NCBI GenBank assembly: GCA_030323885.1
Contig: CM059187.1
Span: 138,232,415 to 138,296,414, forward strand
Origin: Branchipolynoe longqiensis
Taxonomy: Eukaryota; Annelida; Polychaeta; Phyllodocida; Polynoidae
DNA length: 64,000 nt
Reading direction: 5' to 3'
Part shown: piece after piece, positions 9,250 to 19,894 of the stretch
How positions within the stretch are numbered: the first letter of the stretch is position 1
Layout of the letters: the number at the start of each line of letters is the position of its first letter
Program-made: the position numbers and the translations under genes
The notes under the pieces: model-generated
What the model saw: only the letters and a program-made list of their open reading frames with translations
What the model was told of the DNA's origin: nothing
Database searches by the model: none

Positions 9250-10822
9250 GTTGCACCACACACACACACACACACCATCCCAGCACACCACACATCACAC
9301 GCTCACCACGTACACACACACAGCACACCACACATCACACGCGCCGTCAACACCCTGCCGCCTCACCTGACTGCCGCCCCCACATCACCCCACCCCCGTC
9401 ACTACTACCACCACCTCCACCACACCACACCATCACTACTACAACCAGCTCCACCCCTCACTCCACCCCCATCACTACTACCACCACCTCCACCCCTCAC
9501 CCCACCCCACCCCCATCACTACTACCCTCCCACCACACCACACCACCCAGTCACTACTACCACCACCTCCACCACACCACACGATTACTACTACCACCAC
9601 CTCCACCCCTCACCCCACCCCACCCCCATCACTACTACCCTCCCACTACTACCACCACCTCCACCACACCACAGGATTACTACTACCACCACCTCCACCC
9701 CTCACCCCACCCCCGTCACTACCACCTCCACCACACCCCATCACTACTACCCCACCTCCACACCCCCGTCACTATACACCACACCTCACCCATCACACCA
9801 TCATACTACCACCACCTCCCCCCTTACCTCACCCCCATCACTACTACCACCACCTCAACCCCACCATCCCACAACTACTACCACCACCTTCACCCGTTAC
9901 TATTACCACCAGCTCCACCACCCCCATCACTACTACCACCACCTCCACCACACCACACCATCACTACTACAACCACCTCTACCACTCACCCGACCATGTC
10001 ACTACTACCACCAACTCCACCCTACCTTCCTGTAACTACTACCACCACCTCCACCAGCACCCAGCACTACTACCACCACCCCCACCACACCACACCATCA
10101 CTACTACCACCACCCCCACCACACCACACCACACCACCCCACCCCATCACTACTACCACCACCTCCACCACACCATCCCGTAACTACTACCACTACCTCC
10201 ACCACCCCTGTCACGACTACCACCACCTCCACCACCCCCCGTCACTACTACCACCACCATCACTACTACCACCACCCCACCATCCCGTAACTACTACCAC
10301 CACCTCCACCACCCCCCGTCACTACTACCACCACCTCCAACACCCCCACAACCCACACCTACCCACCCCCGTCACTACTACCACCACCTCCACCACACCA
10401 CACCACCCCGTCACTACTACCACCACCTCCACCTCCACCTCCTCACCCCACCCCCGTCACTTGTACCACCACCCCCACCACACCACACCATCACTACTAC
10501 CACCAACTCCACCCCTATCACTATTACACCACCACACCACCGGCACCACCTCACCCCCACTCCACCCCCTATCACTATTACCACCACCCACACCACACCA
10601 CCCCGTCACTACTACCACCACCTCCACCACACCCCATCACTACTACCACACCCCATCACTACTACCACCACCTCCACCACCACCACCACCTCTACCACAC
10701 CACACCACTTCATCACTACTATCACCACCTCCACCACCCCCGTCACTACTACCACCACCTCTACCACACCACACCACCCTCCTCCACCACACCACACCAC
10801 AACATCCACACCCACCACCATT
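9250..10822. repeat. 1.6-kb CAC/ACC minisatellite
   Basis: Irregular repeats of CACTACTACCACCACCTCCA and CCACACCACACC with (CA)n at the left edge. The plus strand has a 582-codon Thr/Pro/His/Tyr-rich frame that exists only because stop codons cannot form from this vocabulary. I do not call it a gene. The frame runs on into the adjoining SINE. Confidence 0.93.
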
Positions 10823-11128
10823 TGTTGTTGAAGATTTATACTGCCTATCATGGATAAGCCTGAATAGGCTTGTTTTCACCATTAGACAGTTTGTCGATAG
10901 AAAGCCCGAGCCTACACTTTTACCGACCCAAGGGATTTTTAACCTCCCACACCACATAGACATGGTATGAGAGCGACTGGCCTTTGATGACGCTGTAAGT
11001 TATACACAGCAGTGGAAATCCAAATTGGCAGAGATGGGGGCACCGGGAATCGAACCACCGACCTTCAGATTAGGAGTCCGACTTAGAAAAAAGTCAGACA
11101 CTCTAACCACTCCGCCACAGAGAAGACC
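10823..11128 (-). mobile_element. Second tRNA-derived SINE family (head D), copy 1
   Basis: On the minus strand: CTCTGTGGCGGAGTGGTTAG (box A), a long variable-arm-like stretch, then GGTGGTTCGATTCCC (box B), as in Ser/Leu-type tRNAs. The body is GCCAATTTGGATTTCCACTG, CTTACAGCGTCATCAAAGGC, AAAATCCCTTGGGTCGGTAA. This copy has tail 1 (CTGTCTAATGGTGAAAACAA to AAATCTTCAACAACAAA). Confidence 0.88.
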
Positions 11129-11225
11129 ACTACTGGTAGTACTACCACCACTACCACCACCACCACCATCACCACCACCCCCACCACCACCACCACTACC
11201 AGTACCACCATCACATCCACATCCA
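11129..11225. repeat. (ACC)n-rich microsatellite
   Basis: ACTACCACCACCACCACC-type repeats follow directly on the SINE. Confidence 0.9.
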
Positions 11226-11430
11226 GCATATAAAAGACCCCTTGCCGCTTATCGGAAAGAGTACCTACCGGCAGTGGGTTTGCTCTAGAAGAAATATGTC
11301 AGAATGACCATATGTTTGACGTCCAATAGCCGATGATACGAAAATCAATGTGCTCTAGAAGCGTCATTATATAAAACAAGCTTTACTTTTCACATCTACA
11401 TCCAAATCCACATCCACATCCACAAAAATC
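11226..11430. other. Unassigned spacer
   Basis: Ends with five to six CACATC/CAAATC hexamers. No gene seen. Confidence 0.4.
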
Positions 11431-11434
11431 TTAA

Positions 11435-11781
11435 AGCTGCATAGTCCGATGAAGCATCAAATTTCCTAAATCAAAACAATTATCTAGATTTGATTCTACA
11501 TATATGACTTAGATACTGATGCACTTATTAAGCATTTGTTGCCACATAGAAGGGAACACTGAGTCAATTTAATAGATCCTCTTACTGCAGAAGCCTTTGA
11601 TATCAGAGTTTTGGCGTGCTTGCCAAAATTATTTTCACATGTTTGAATTTCAAATATCTCAAAAGGTAGCCATTTCAATTAAAAGTTACTTCAAACTAAA
11701 GTAAGGTAGAATATAATGATCAATTTAATATACTTATCTCAGAAAGATGTCAGAAACTCAAAACCATAGGACTATGCAGCT
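11435..11781. mobile_element. TTAA-MITE, near-consensus copy
   Basis: TTAA flanks at 11,431-11,434 and 11,782-11,785. Inverted ends AGCTGCATAGTCCGATG and (inverse, one mismatch) AGCTGCATAGTCCTATG. Length 347 bp. A TTAA duplication with AG termini fits Kolobok; piggyBac also uses TTAA. Which superfamily mobilises it is inference. Confidence 0.92.
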
Positions 11782-11817
11782 TTAACTGCCTCTACTACTG
11801 TCTACCATAACACCAGA

Positions 11818-11920
11818 GCGCCACCACCGCCGCCACATGCACCGCCATTTCCACTACCACCACCACTACACTACCACCACCATCACCACCACCACCACCA
11901 CCACCACCACCAGTAACCCC
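11818..11920. repeat. (CCA/ACC)n microsatellite
   Basis: CCACCACCATCACCACC-type repeats, ending in a C run of ~14. Confidence 0.92.
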
Positions 11921-12291
11921 CCCCCCCCCCCTAGGTCGACCTCCAGCACCTCCGTTACTATATATTCGAAGGCGATCTGTCACGATGCGCTGACTTTGCA
12001 TTCAAACCCATTTCTTCTATACGTGTTCAGAAGAAGAAAGACAAAACATGACATAAATCATGTCCACCCATAGTTATAGTTAGACAGTGTCGGTGGATAT
12101 TGCTTTGCTAGCTTTACATAAGGCGTTATTGGTCCAGTGAGTCATTTCCCCCGAACAACACGCGTGGTTAAATGAGGATATGTGTGAATGTGTGTTAATG
12201 TCAGCTTTATAGTGCTTCCTAACTGGGATATTTTGACACTGGCGTAAAAAAACAACAACCTAAATGTCATATAAATAATACAATATATATA

Positions 12292-12534
12292 TATGAAGAG
12301 TTCAGGCGCAAAACCATGTAAACGTCAATCCAAAAATGGAGATAACCATTGGAATCAAACCTACAAACAGTTAATTTCTTTATATTCCTATATTTTTGTT
12401 CATTTCTCCATACTCATATGATCATAAGAAAAGTGGAAATAGTGAGAAATACAATTTTTGTCATGTAGACATCTTTTATTTCAGCTACATTTTTGGATTT
12501 GGCTTTACATGATTTTGCGCCTGAACTCTTCATA
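12292..12534. mobile_element. Mariner-like MITE (GAAGAGTTCAGGCGCAAAA)
   Basis: Inverted ends of ~45 bases: TATGAAGAGTTCAGGCGCAA, CATGTAAACG, AATCCAAAAATG on the left and its near-inverse on the right. It sits in TA-repeat DNA, consistent with a TA target. There is no coding frame. Confidence 0.85.
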
Positions 12535-12549
12535 ATCATATATATATAT

Positions 12550-13248
12550 GTGTATTTAGGTGTTTGCTGTTTAACATCCTAAAATGAGCTAAGGTAGGTA
12601 CGGGGTAGGGCTTGTTGAAACGTTGTACACTTTCCAACCTACGCGCTTTAAAATAGCTTTGACTGGCACATCATGCATGCCTGTGACAGTGTGAGGCTAC
12701 AGCCCCTGTTTGTGAGTGGGCTGAGTGTCCACTCCCACGTTCTTCAGCATTTCACTTTCTACTCTTACTCTGTCCGTGTCTTTGGCACGCCAGCTGGTCA
12801 CCATAGAGCAAATAGACACGGTCCTTTGACTTAACTCTGCTCATTTCGATTTCCTATTCTCTACCCTATTTTTCCCCCACCCAGGCTTACTTCTCCCCCT
12901 GATCAAGGGAGTTGTTTGCTTGGGTGGGGCCCTTTACCTTATTGTTTCTCTCGCTTTGTTCTTGGTGCTGGAACCACTGGACCCACCTTTACCCATCCCT
13001 TCCTCTTGAACCTGTGCTGCTGTCGACTAGATACGAGTGCTCTGCTACCACCAGACCAGAGTGATTCGGGGCCGCCACAATGCTTCGCCATTTGAATGTT
13101 GTAAAGACATCCCCAGCTTTTACAACCATCCCTACAAGTACAACTGTTATCGATTAATCTTCAACGAAAGATTGGACCAATTTATCGGCACTTTCTATAT
13201 TTCTCCAGTTCTGCAGCCGGTAACCGTCATAGGGTTACAAACACTCCC
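12550..13248. other. Unassigned region
   Basis: No convincing frame or repeat. The 12,550-12,720 part loosely resembles a diverged SINE tail (GTTTGCTGTTTAACATCC, GGTAGGTACGGGG). The rest is unique to this window. Confidence 0.4.
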
Positions 13249-13332
13249 AAAAGCCTGTCACAAGTCAGTACCTGTCCTTATATGACCTTAGTTGTTGCCA
13301 GGACGTAAAATCCAACAACCAACCAACCAATC
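13249..13332 (+). mobile_element. SINE 3' fragment
   Basis: CTGTCACAAGTCAGTACCTG, ATATGACCTTAGTTGTTGCC, AGGACGTAAAATCCAACAAC and a CCAACCAACC tail. Confidence 0.85.
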
Positions 13333-13454
13333 TTGTCCAAGGATTGCATAGCAATTAGCATGTCCCTCCAGATCCGGCCATGCGGCTTTATATAACTAAG
13401 GGGTCGTCCAACATTATCAACATGTTCACGGTCTCACAAAGCATACGAAAGGGA

Positions 13455-13700
13455 GAGAGAGGTAAATAAAAGATTCACCCCGTACTTGTAGAAGGGGTGA
13501 ATGCCAACATAGTCTAAAATACGGGTGAAAATAGCTGTAGTATGGAACAGGAAGTAGAATCCCTGGTTCCAGTATCAAATGGCTACTTATATTGGCACAT
13601 AGTTGGTGAAGTGAGAGCGAATGCAAAAAGACAAGATGACGACCACAGAATGCCATCGATTTCACTTTCAAAGTTCATTAAGCTACTTGTTTTATTATAT
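13455..13700 (+). repeat. Dispersed repeat R2, copy 1
   Basis: AAAAGATTCACCCCGTACTT, ATGGAACAGGAAGTAGAAT, CAAATGGCTACTTATAT, GCAAAAAGACAAGATG and ATCGATTTCACTTT recur. The first block recurs at 33,720; the others recur inverted at 33,890-34,060. Short pieces are at 2,150-2,215 and 49,225-49,285. The class is unknown. Confidence 0.65.
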
Positions 13701-14012
13701 TTTTCAAATCAAAGGTAGTGGGTAAATATTAGTATATACATGAAGGATATATTTTGCTTCTTAAATTAAGAATTTATCTGCTCAGTTCATTTACCCAGCA
13801 TATTGATATTCTTCAGCAGCTTTTATACAGGGTTGTTCTCCACTCCTGTGATTATTGTAGCAGTATCGGTGAATCTTGTAATTGTATCTAGGAGAGGGGG
13901 TTTATTCGTTAAATAATACGATATGGTAAGGGGGTATCACTATCACTGTATCAGTAATGTACAAGTTTCTACAACTGTTATCGTTAAATACAATGTTTTT
14001 TGGTGTTTTTTT
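13701..14012. other. Unassigned AT-rich spacer
   Basis: No gene or repeat recognised. Confidence 0.4.
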
Positions 14013-14320
14013 GGTCCATTAGTTGATTAAGCAGGGGAAGTTTCAGTCATAGATGACTGGTCTTCCTCATTCCACTGCTGGTCGATAGAAAGCCTGAGCC
14101 TACATTGTTACCGACCCAAGGGATTTTTAACCTCCCACACCACATAGACATGGTATGAGAGCAACCGGCCTTTGATGTCGCTGTAAGTTATACACAGCGG
14201 TGGAAATCCAAATTGGCAGAGCTGGGGGCACGGGGAATCGAACCGCGGACCCTCAGATTAGGAGTCTGACCTAGAAAAAAGTCAGACACTCTAAGTCTAA
14301 CCACTCCGCCACAGAGAAGT
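14013..14320 (-). mobile_element. Head-D SINE, copy 2, with alternative tail 2
   Basis: Head and body match the 10.82-kb copy. After the GCTTTCTATCGACCAGCAG junction, however, the tail is TGGAATGAGGAAGACCAGTC, ACTTCCCCTGCTTAATCAAC, TAATGGACC followed by A-rich sequence (minus-strand reading). The same tail occurs at 51.89 kb and, on a different SINE head, at 21.25 kb. Confidence 0.88.
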
Positions 14321-14453
14321 TGAAAGATTAAATTAAATCGTAGGTAAAATATTTATTTGTACCACTTTCGGGGGGGGGGGGGATCTGGAAAGCATTACTT
14401 TCCTCTTTGCCTGACTGAAAATATTGATAACTTTGACGTCCCCTTAACATTAA

Positions 14454-14794
14454 AGTTGCATAGTCCGATGGGTTTTGAGTTTCTGTCATTTTCTGAGATA
14501 AACATATTAGGCTGATCGTTATATAATCTACCCTACTTTCATTTGAAGTAACTTTTATTTTAAATAGCTAACTTTTGAGATATTTAAAGTGCAAACAAGC
14601 AAAATTAGCTTGCCAAAACTCTGACACCATAGGTTTCTGCAGTAGCAGGTTCGATTAAATTGCCTCAGTATTCCCTTCTATGTGGTGGCAAATGTTTAAC
14701 AAGTGCACCAGTATTTAAGTTACATATGTAGAATAAAATTGAGATACTTGTTTTTTTTTTTTTTTAAGTTGATGCTTCATCAGACTATGCAGCT
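14454..14794. mobile_element. TTAA-MITE
   Basis: TTAA flanks at 14,450-14,453 and 14,795-14,798. Ends AGTTGCATAGTCCGATGGG and the inverse of AGCTGCATAGTCTGATGAAG. A T-run of ~16 occurs near 14,757. Confidence 0.92.
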
Positions 14795-14848
14795 TTAACA
14801 AGCAAGTGTAAATCTCCAAAAACCAACCAATCAAACCATTGGATCAAA

Positions 14849-15402
14849 AGCCGTGTTTACGCGGGCGAGTTAAAACGCCTCAAATAAAGCGCCTTGCCTA
14901 GTTCGCCTTACATTCGCCATGTAAACGCGACTCTGAGGTGGATTAGGGCTGATTCGATTCATATTATTCACTTTATGTAAACCGCCTCGCGAGGTAGTTT
15001 ATATAAAGCGAACTAGCTTAAGCACGTCACACGCATGCGCATTCGAGACCTTAGTTTGTTGACTTTCCGGTCGATCAAAAGCGCATATTATATCATTTGG
15101 TCTATGAAACCGCTAGCTGTGCACAGATAATTTTTTCATGATTTATTTTAAGGTTTTCACTGCCCAGCAGAAGTTTTGACCGTTCCAAACCAATACGATT
15201 CAGTCCATACATATCTAGGTCGAACCCACACTCTCTCGTGGCAACATCAACTAACCGAAACTGGCGCTGGTTAGTCTGGACTTGGTCATGCGCAGATATC
15301 GATTTCCGCCTTAAACCGCTCCGTGTGTAAATGCGCCACTACTTCGCTTCATATAATTCGCTTTGTCTAATTCGCTTTACAATTGCCCGTGTAAACACGG
15401 CT
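14849..15402. mobile_element. MITE, AGCC(C/G)YGTT family, copy 1
   Basis: Inverted ends AGCCGTGTTTACGCGGGC and (inverse) AGCCGTGTTTACACGGGC. The interior has CGCCTTACATTCGCCATGTA, CACACTCTCTCGTGG and CTTGGTCATGCGCAG. Four further copies are at 24,985, 39,133, 42,432 and 51,069. There is no coding frame. Confidence 0.85.
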
Positions 15403-15479
15403 ATAGACAGCTTTAGTAAATGTGTTTTATGCATATCCAGGCAGGACAATGCCGTACACTGCCACCCACGCAGCCTGTG

Positions 15480-15780
15480 AAGGGGAGGGGGTGTGATTGT
15501 GTAAGTGAGTGTGTGGAGGGTGCAAGGGGGGGGGGGGGGGGTATGGGGGGGGGGGGCCTCTCGCAATGCCTGTCAGCGGGCGGAGCTAGAAGCAGGGCGG
15601 CCTACTTTACGGCCCGCCGCCCGCCCTCACCTGCCAGCCCCGGTGAGATGGCCCGGGCTGCGGGCGGGGACGGCCGGGGGTGCGGAGAGGAGAGAGCCGG
15701 CAAAAAGCCATGCCAGGCGGAAAGGTGGGGCTGGAGGGTAGGAAGAGCAGAAAGAGTAGGAAGAGGGAAGGGTGTTCTGC
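15480..15780. repeat. G/C-rich stretch with poly-G runs
   Basis: Runs of 14 and 11 G near 15,528 and 15,545, then CpG-rich GCCCGCCGCCCGCCCTC. It could be read as a small CpG island, but no gene start is evident. Confidence 0.6.
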
Positions 15781-15836
15781 CGTACCTAAATGCCCAAGTA
15801 TAATGTAGTGGATTGCTGTCAGTAACATTTTAAGAT

Positions 15837-16183
15837 GGTTGGTTGTTGGAGTTTTAGTTACATCCTGGCAAAATCTAAGGTCATATCAGGAGACGTACCG
15901 ACTTGAGACAGTGCACACTCATGGTGACTTGTTAGTGCTGTCCCACTGGGAGACCAGGCCATGAGCACCATGACCTGATATCCCACTCAGTCACATTATC
16001 CAGACACTGAGCCAACTAGTTCTTTCCCTATCCTAATAATGCTGACCACCTGGCTAGGAAGCGACAAGTATCAATTTTTGAAGTCGTCGGTTTGATTCGA
16101 CCAGTGTTCGAACCTGTGGGCTCGAATCCCACGATCTACCAAAACAAGATACAGACGCTCAACTCATTCGGCCATCCAGTCTG
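15837..16183 (-). mobile_element. tRNA-derived SINE, near full length
   Basis: Minus strand: head B (GGATGGCCGAATGAGTTGAG; GGTTCGAACAC at box B), common body, CCAACAACCAACC tail. Part of the box B region is locally duplicated (TTCGAACCTGTGGGCTCGAA). Confidence 0.9.
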
Positions 16184-16566
16184 GTACACCATACCGTGTG
16201 TTGTCAAAAGAACATTTTCAGAGCTGTCAATAGAAACTATTCAACAAAATATGACTAACAAAAGGGATGACCGTCACTTGGTGGTAAGCAGTTTGGAGTT
16301 CGCATCTTGGAAGTGTTTCTATTTCGAAATATAAATGTCCGTGTCTGCAATTAGTATGATGAGTGTGTGAATTGCAAGCTGATGCTAGTTAGTTATAAGT
16401 TCTGCAACTGTAAGCAATCCTACTGTTCAACATAACCCGACTATAGTATATATGCATTTCCTTCGTAATCACAATTCTGCTGCGTGGAAATCGCAGATTT
16501 TACTTCTTGACACAAACCATAGTCGCGCCGGCCACCCGCTCCGCAGCGCCACCTGTCGAGGATTTA
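16184..16566. other. Unassigned region
   Basis: No gene or repeat recognised. Confidence 0.4.
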
Positions 16567-17345
16567 CGTCAAATAATAGACGACATCACCGTTCCGACAG
16601 CGCATGCGCTGAAAACGGCGTTGGCAGCAAAGCAAAGGCTATTGAGTTTGCCGATATGCATAGGGCAAAACTTTTATTCCAAATTAATAAAAATACATAA
16701 CAATTTGGCACAAACATGGATGAATGGATGCAATATAATAATATAATGAATATGTTTAAGACACAACTCTCCATAATTAAGCATGTTTAGCTCAGAAACA
16801 TACAATTTCAGTCACTTTACAGGCTGATGTTTACATCATCATTGATTAGACATAAGTAATTCTTGTCCTAAATATTAAAATGTCAAATGTGTCAACAAAG
16901 ACTTATTTAAAAGAAATATATAACCAATGTCTGATTAACCCTACCTATTTCCTAGCCCAACACATGTTATTAACCATAGGATATAAATAAACACATGAAT
17001 AAAATGAGTAAAACTGACTCTAGCTATGGCGCTAACACTAATCTGAGTGCCCAGATTTGTCTCGATCTAAATGCAGATGGTATAAGATGTGCTCTTTAGA
17101 TTGATCTAAATGCAATGCTAGATAAAAGATTAACATCTTAATTTATTATATATATATATTTAGTTGGTATTCTATGTTTCAGACAAGAGCTGAGATGAGC
17201 TGAAACTATCACATTTCATAGCTGCACCCAGTGTCTTAGGATTAGCCATGCGCTTCGTGGTGGTTTGTTTTTCTTCCATGCATCCACAATGCACTGCACG
17301 GCTGGAATGGCGATGTAGTCTATTAGCACCATGTGACCAGTGCCT
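16567..17345 (+). mobile_element. Dispersed repeat R1, copy 2
   Basis: Starts near CGACAGCGCATGCGCTGAAA, then CGGCGTTGGCAGCAAAGC, GATGAATGGATGCAATATAA, TCTCCATAATTAAGCATG, CCAATGTCTGATTAACCCTA, GTAAAACTGACTCTAGCTAT, and ends near CACAATGCACTGCACGGCTG. Colinear with the split copy at 27.62 and 28.60-29.20 kb. No coding frame. Confidence 0.8.
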
Positions 17346-17358
17346 AGTCGGCCATTTT

Positions 17359-17487
17359 TTTGTTGTTGAAGATTTATACTGCCTATCATGGATAAGCCTG
17401 AATAGGCTTGTTTTCACCATTAGACAGTTTGTCGATAGAAAGCCCGAGCCTACACTTTTACCGACCCAAGGGATTTTTAACCTCCCA
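17359..17487 (-). mobile_element. Head-D SINE, copy 3, cut by assembly gap
   Basis: Matches tail 1 and part of the body of the 10.82-kb copy almost base for base (GTTGTTGAAGATTTATACTG onward) until the Ns begin after AACCTCCCA. Confidence 0.88.
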
Positions 17488-17987
17488 NNNNNNNNNNNNN
17501 NNNNNNNNNNNNNNNNNNNNNNNNNNNNNNNNNNNNNNNNNNNNNNNNNNNNNNNNNNNNNNNNNNNNNNNNNNNNNNNNNNNNNNNNNNNNNNNNNNNN
17601 NNNNNNNNNNNNNNNNNNNNNNNNNNNNNNNNNNNNNNNNNNNNNNNNNNNNNNNNNNNNNNNNNNNNNNNNNNNNNNNNNNNNNNNNNNNNNNNNNNNN
17701 NNNNNNNNNNNNNNNNNNNNNNNNNNNNNNNNNNNNNNNNNNNNNNNNNNNNNNNNNNNNNNNNNNNNNNNNNNNNNNNNNNNNNNNNNNNNNNNNNNNN
17801 NNNNNNNNNNNNNNNNNNNNNNNNNNNNNNNNNNNNNNNNNNNNNNNNNNNNNNNNNNNNNNNNNNNNNNNNNNNNNNNNNNNNNNNNNNNNNNNNNNNN
17901 NNNNNNNNNNNNNNNNNNNNNNNNNNNNNNNNNNNNNNNNNNNNNNNNNNNNNNNNNNNNNNNNNNNNNNNNNNNNNNNNNNNNNNN
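17488..17987. other. Assembly gap (500 N)
   Basis: Exactly 500 undetermined bases, probably a fixed-size placeholder. The gap begins inside a multicopy SINE and ends at a poly-G run; both are typical assembly breakers. Open frames crossing it are meaningless. Confidence 0.99.
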
Positions 17988-18179
17988 GGGGGGGGGACGA
18001 GGTGCCCCCTGCCCTAGCCCGGTCAGTGGCTCGGCGGGAAGCCAATAAAGATCCCATTCGTTCAATTTGTCGCGCTTTTGAAGACGGCCGGGGCGGGAGC
18101 GGCTCGACTGGAAGGTGACACGGGTTTGTTTGCCGGAGCTACATCACCTTTAACCCGCCGGGCCCGGGAAGCAGGCTGC

Positions 18180-18262
18180 CCGACGAGCCTCTGTGTGTGT
18201 ATGAATGTGTGTATGTGTGTGCGTGTGTGTGTGCGCGCGTGTGCGCTCGTGTGTGTGCCTGA
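18180..18262. repeat. (GT)n microsatellite
   Basis: GTGTGTGTATGAATGTGTGT followed by GTGTGCGCGCGTGTGCGC-type repeats. Confidence 0.9.
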
Positions 18263-18287
18263 AAGTTGCACACAGTCAGTGGGTTAA

Positions 18288-18633
18288 AGTTTCATTGTCC
18301 GATGGTTTTGAGTTTCTGACATTTTTCTGAGATGAATATATCAAATTGATTGTCATAATCTACCATACTTTAGCTTGAAATAACTTTTATTTTAAATGGC
18401 TACATTTGAGATATTTGAAGTGCAAATATCTAAAATTAGTTTTGGCAAGCACATCAAAGCTCGACACCATAGGCTTCAGCAGGAAGAGGTTCTATTAAAT
18501 TGTCCCAGTATTCCCTTCTATATGGTAGGAAAATGCTTAATAATTGCATTATTATATCAGTTTGGTATGTAGAATCAATTCTAGAGAGTTGTTTTGGTTT
18601 TGACAATGTGATGCTTCATCGGACTATGCAGCT
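18288..18633. mobile_element. TTAA-MITE
   Basis: TTAA flanks at 18,284-18,287 and 18,634-18,637. Ends AGTTTCATTGTCCGATGG and the inverse of AGCTGCATAGTCCGATGAAG. 346 bp. Confidence 0.92.
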
Positions 18634-18637
18634 TTAA

Positions 18638-18966
18638 CTTGTTGTTGGCCTTATGCGTCCTGGCAACATCTAAGGTCATATCAGAATGGGTACCGACTTG
18701 GGACAGTGTGCACTCATGCTAAGTTTATAGTGTTGCCCCACTGGGATACCAGGCCACCAGCACCATGACCCCCATATCCCAATCAGTCACACTATCCTGA
18801 CACTGAGCCAACCAGTCCTTGCCCTATCCTAATAATGTTGAATGCCTGGCTAGGAAGTGACACGTATCAATTTTTAAGTCATTAGTTTGACTCGACCAGG
18901 GTTCATGGGTTTGAATCCCACGATCTACCAACACAGGAGACGGATGCTCAACTCATTTGGCCAAAG
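18638..18966 (-). mobile_element. tRNA-derived SINE
   Basis: Minus strand: head B (GGCCAAATGAGTTGAGC; GGGTTCAAACCCATGAACC with a locally duplicated box B region), common body, shortened tail. Confidence 0.9.
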
Positions 18967-19269
18967 TGGTGAGGGACTCGCAGTTAGTTTTAGGGCTGTT
19001 ACACCTGTGAACAATGGTATTGTCACAATCAGTCAGTGAGTGAATCTAGAGTGAGACAGATAAAGGAGGGGTGGGGGATCATCTGGGGATCCAACCCATA
19101 CAGATAACATGGGAAGTGGACACTGTACCACTACCACTAGTCCATCAATCTAGGTAAAGTATTATGTATGTATATATATATATATGTGGTGTATAACGTA
19201 TTATGCGAGTATAAAAATACGAAGGGAATTTCCGATTATTCTATATTATTATTATTACTTCATACCATT
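18967..19269. other. Unassigned spacer
   Basis: Contains a short (TA)n at 19,168 and ATT repeats at 19,245. No gene seen. Confidence 0.4.
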
Positions 19270-19452
19270 GTAGTGGTCTGCACTGACCTCTCAGGCAAGT
19301 AACCACATAGACAGGTAGGCGTGGGGAGTGTATTGATATCAGGGAGCCTAGGTGGTGTAATGGTTAGCACACTGGCCCGGAATGCAAAGAGATGTGGGTT
19401 CGAGTCCCGCTCTAGGCGCAATATTTCCCATTTTCATCACCCCCACGACACT
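19270..19452 (+). mobile_element. Third tRNA-derived SINE family (head C), copy 1
   Basis: GTAGTGGTCTGCACTGACCT, AGGCAAGTAACCACATAGAC, then a ~72-base tRNA-like core (GGTGGTGTAATGGTTAGCAC box A; GGGTTCGAGTCCCGC box B) whose ends GCCTAG and CTAGGC can pair as an acceptor stem. It ends CATCACCCCCACGACAC. I see no proper anticodon stem, so it is not a functional tRNA gene. Confidence 0.85.
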
Positions 19453-19589
19453 GGTTGCCATGATCAGGATCCTGTACAAGCTTTGCGCTGTATGGTTGTT
19501 GAACCTACCCTGTGTATGTATGTGTTAGTGCATTGCCTGTATGTATGTAATTGTAAGCATTACAATACTTACAATTCCAGGGGGACGAG

Positions 19590-19773
19590 TGTAGTGGTCT
19601 GCACTGACCTCTCAGGCAAGTAACCACATAGACAGGTAGGCGTGGGGAGTGTGTTGATATCAGGGAGCCTAGGTGGTGTAATGGTTAGCACACTGGCCCG
19701 GAATGCAAAGAGATGTGGGTTCGAGTCCCGCTCTAGGCACAATATTTCCCATTTTCATCACCCCCACGACACC
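19590..19773 (+). mobile_element. Head-C SINE, copy 2
   Basis: Almost identical to the copy 320 bp upstream, with only a few differences, so the two are either a recent pair or a local duplication. Confidence 0.85.
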
Positions 19774-19894
19774 ATTGTTATCCTCCTTAAGACTCTGCAC
19801 TTGACCTGTGGCGCCACCTGCGCTCACCCCCACCCTCCACCTGGCCGACATTGTCAGTCGTGCCGGAGGATTTTTTATATATACATGGTTATGT

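Noticed and set aside
9222..10970. 582-codon open frame rich in Thr, Pro, His and Tyr
   Set aside because: It follows a CAC/ACC minisatellite, has no domain, and runs into a SINE. Stop codons cannot arise from the repeated words.
15420..15803. 127-codon Gly/Arg/Ala-rich frame and CpG-rich patch as a gene start
   Set aside because: Compositional bias with poly-G runs; no exon-like continuation or promoter signal was found.
17172..18118. Long open frames of 199-297 codons
   Set aside because: They run through 500 undetermined bases and consist mostly of unknown residues.
19340..19420. Functional tRNA gene
   Set aside because: Box A, box B and a possible acceptor stem exist, but there is no proper anticodon arm. 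It recurs with the same flanks, so it is a SINE.
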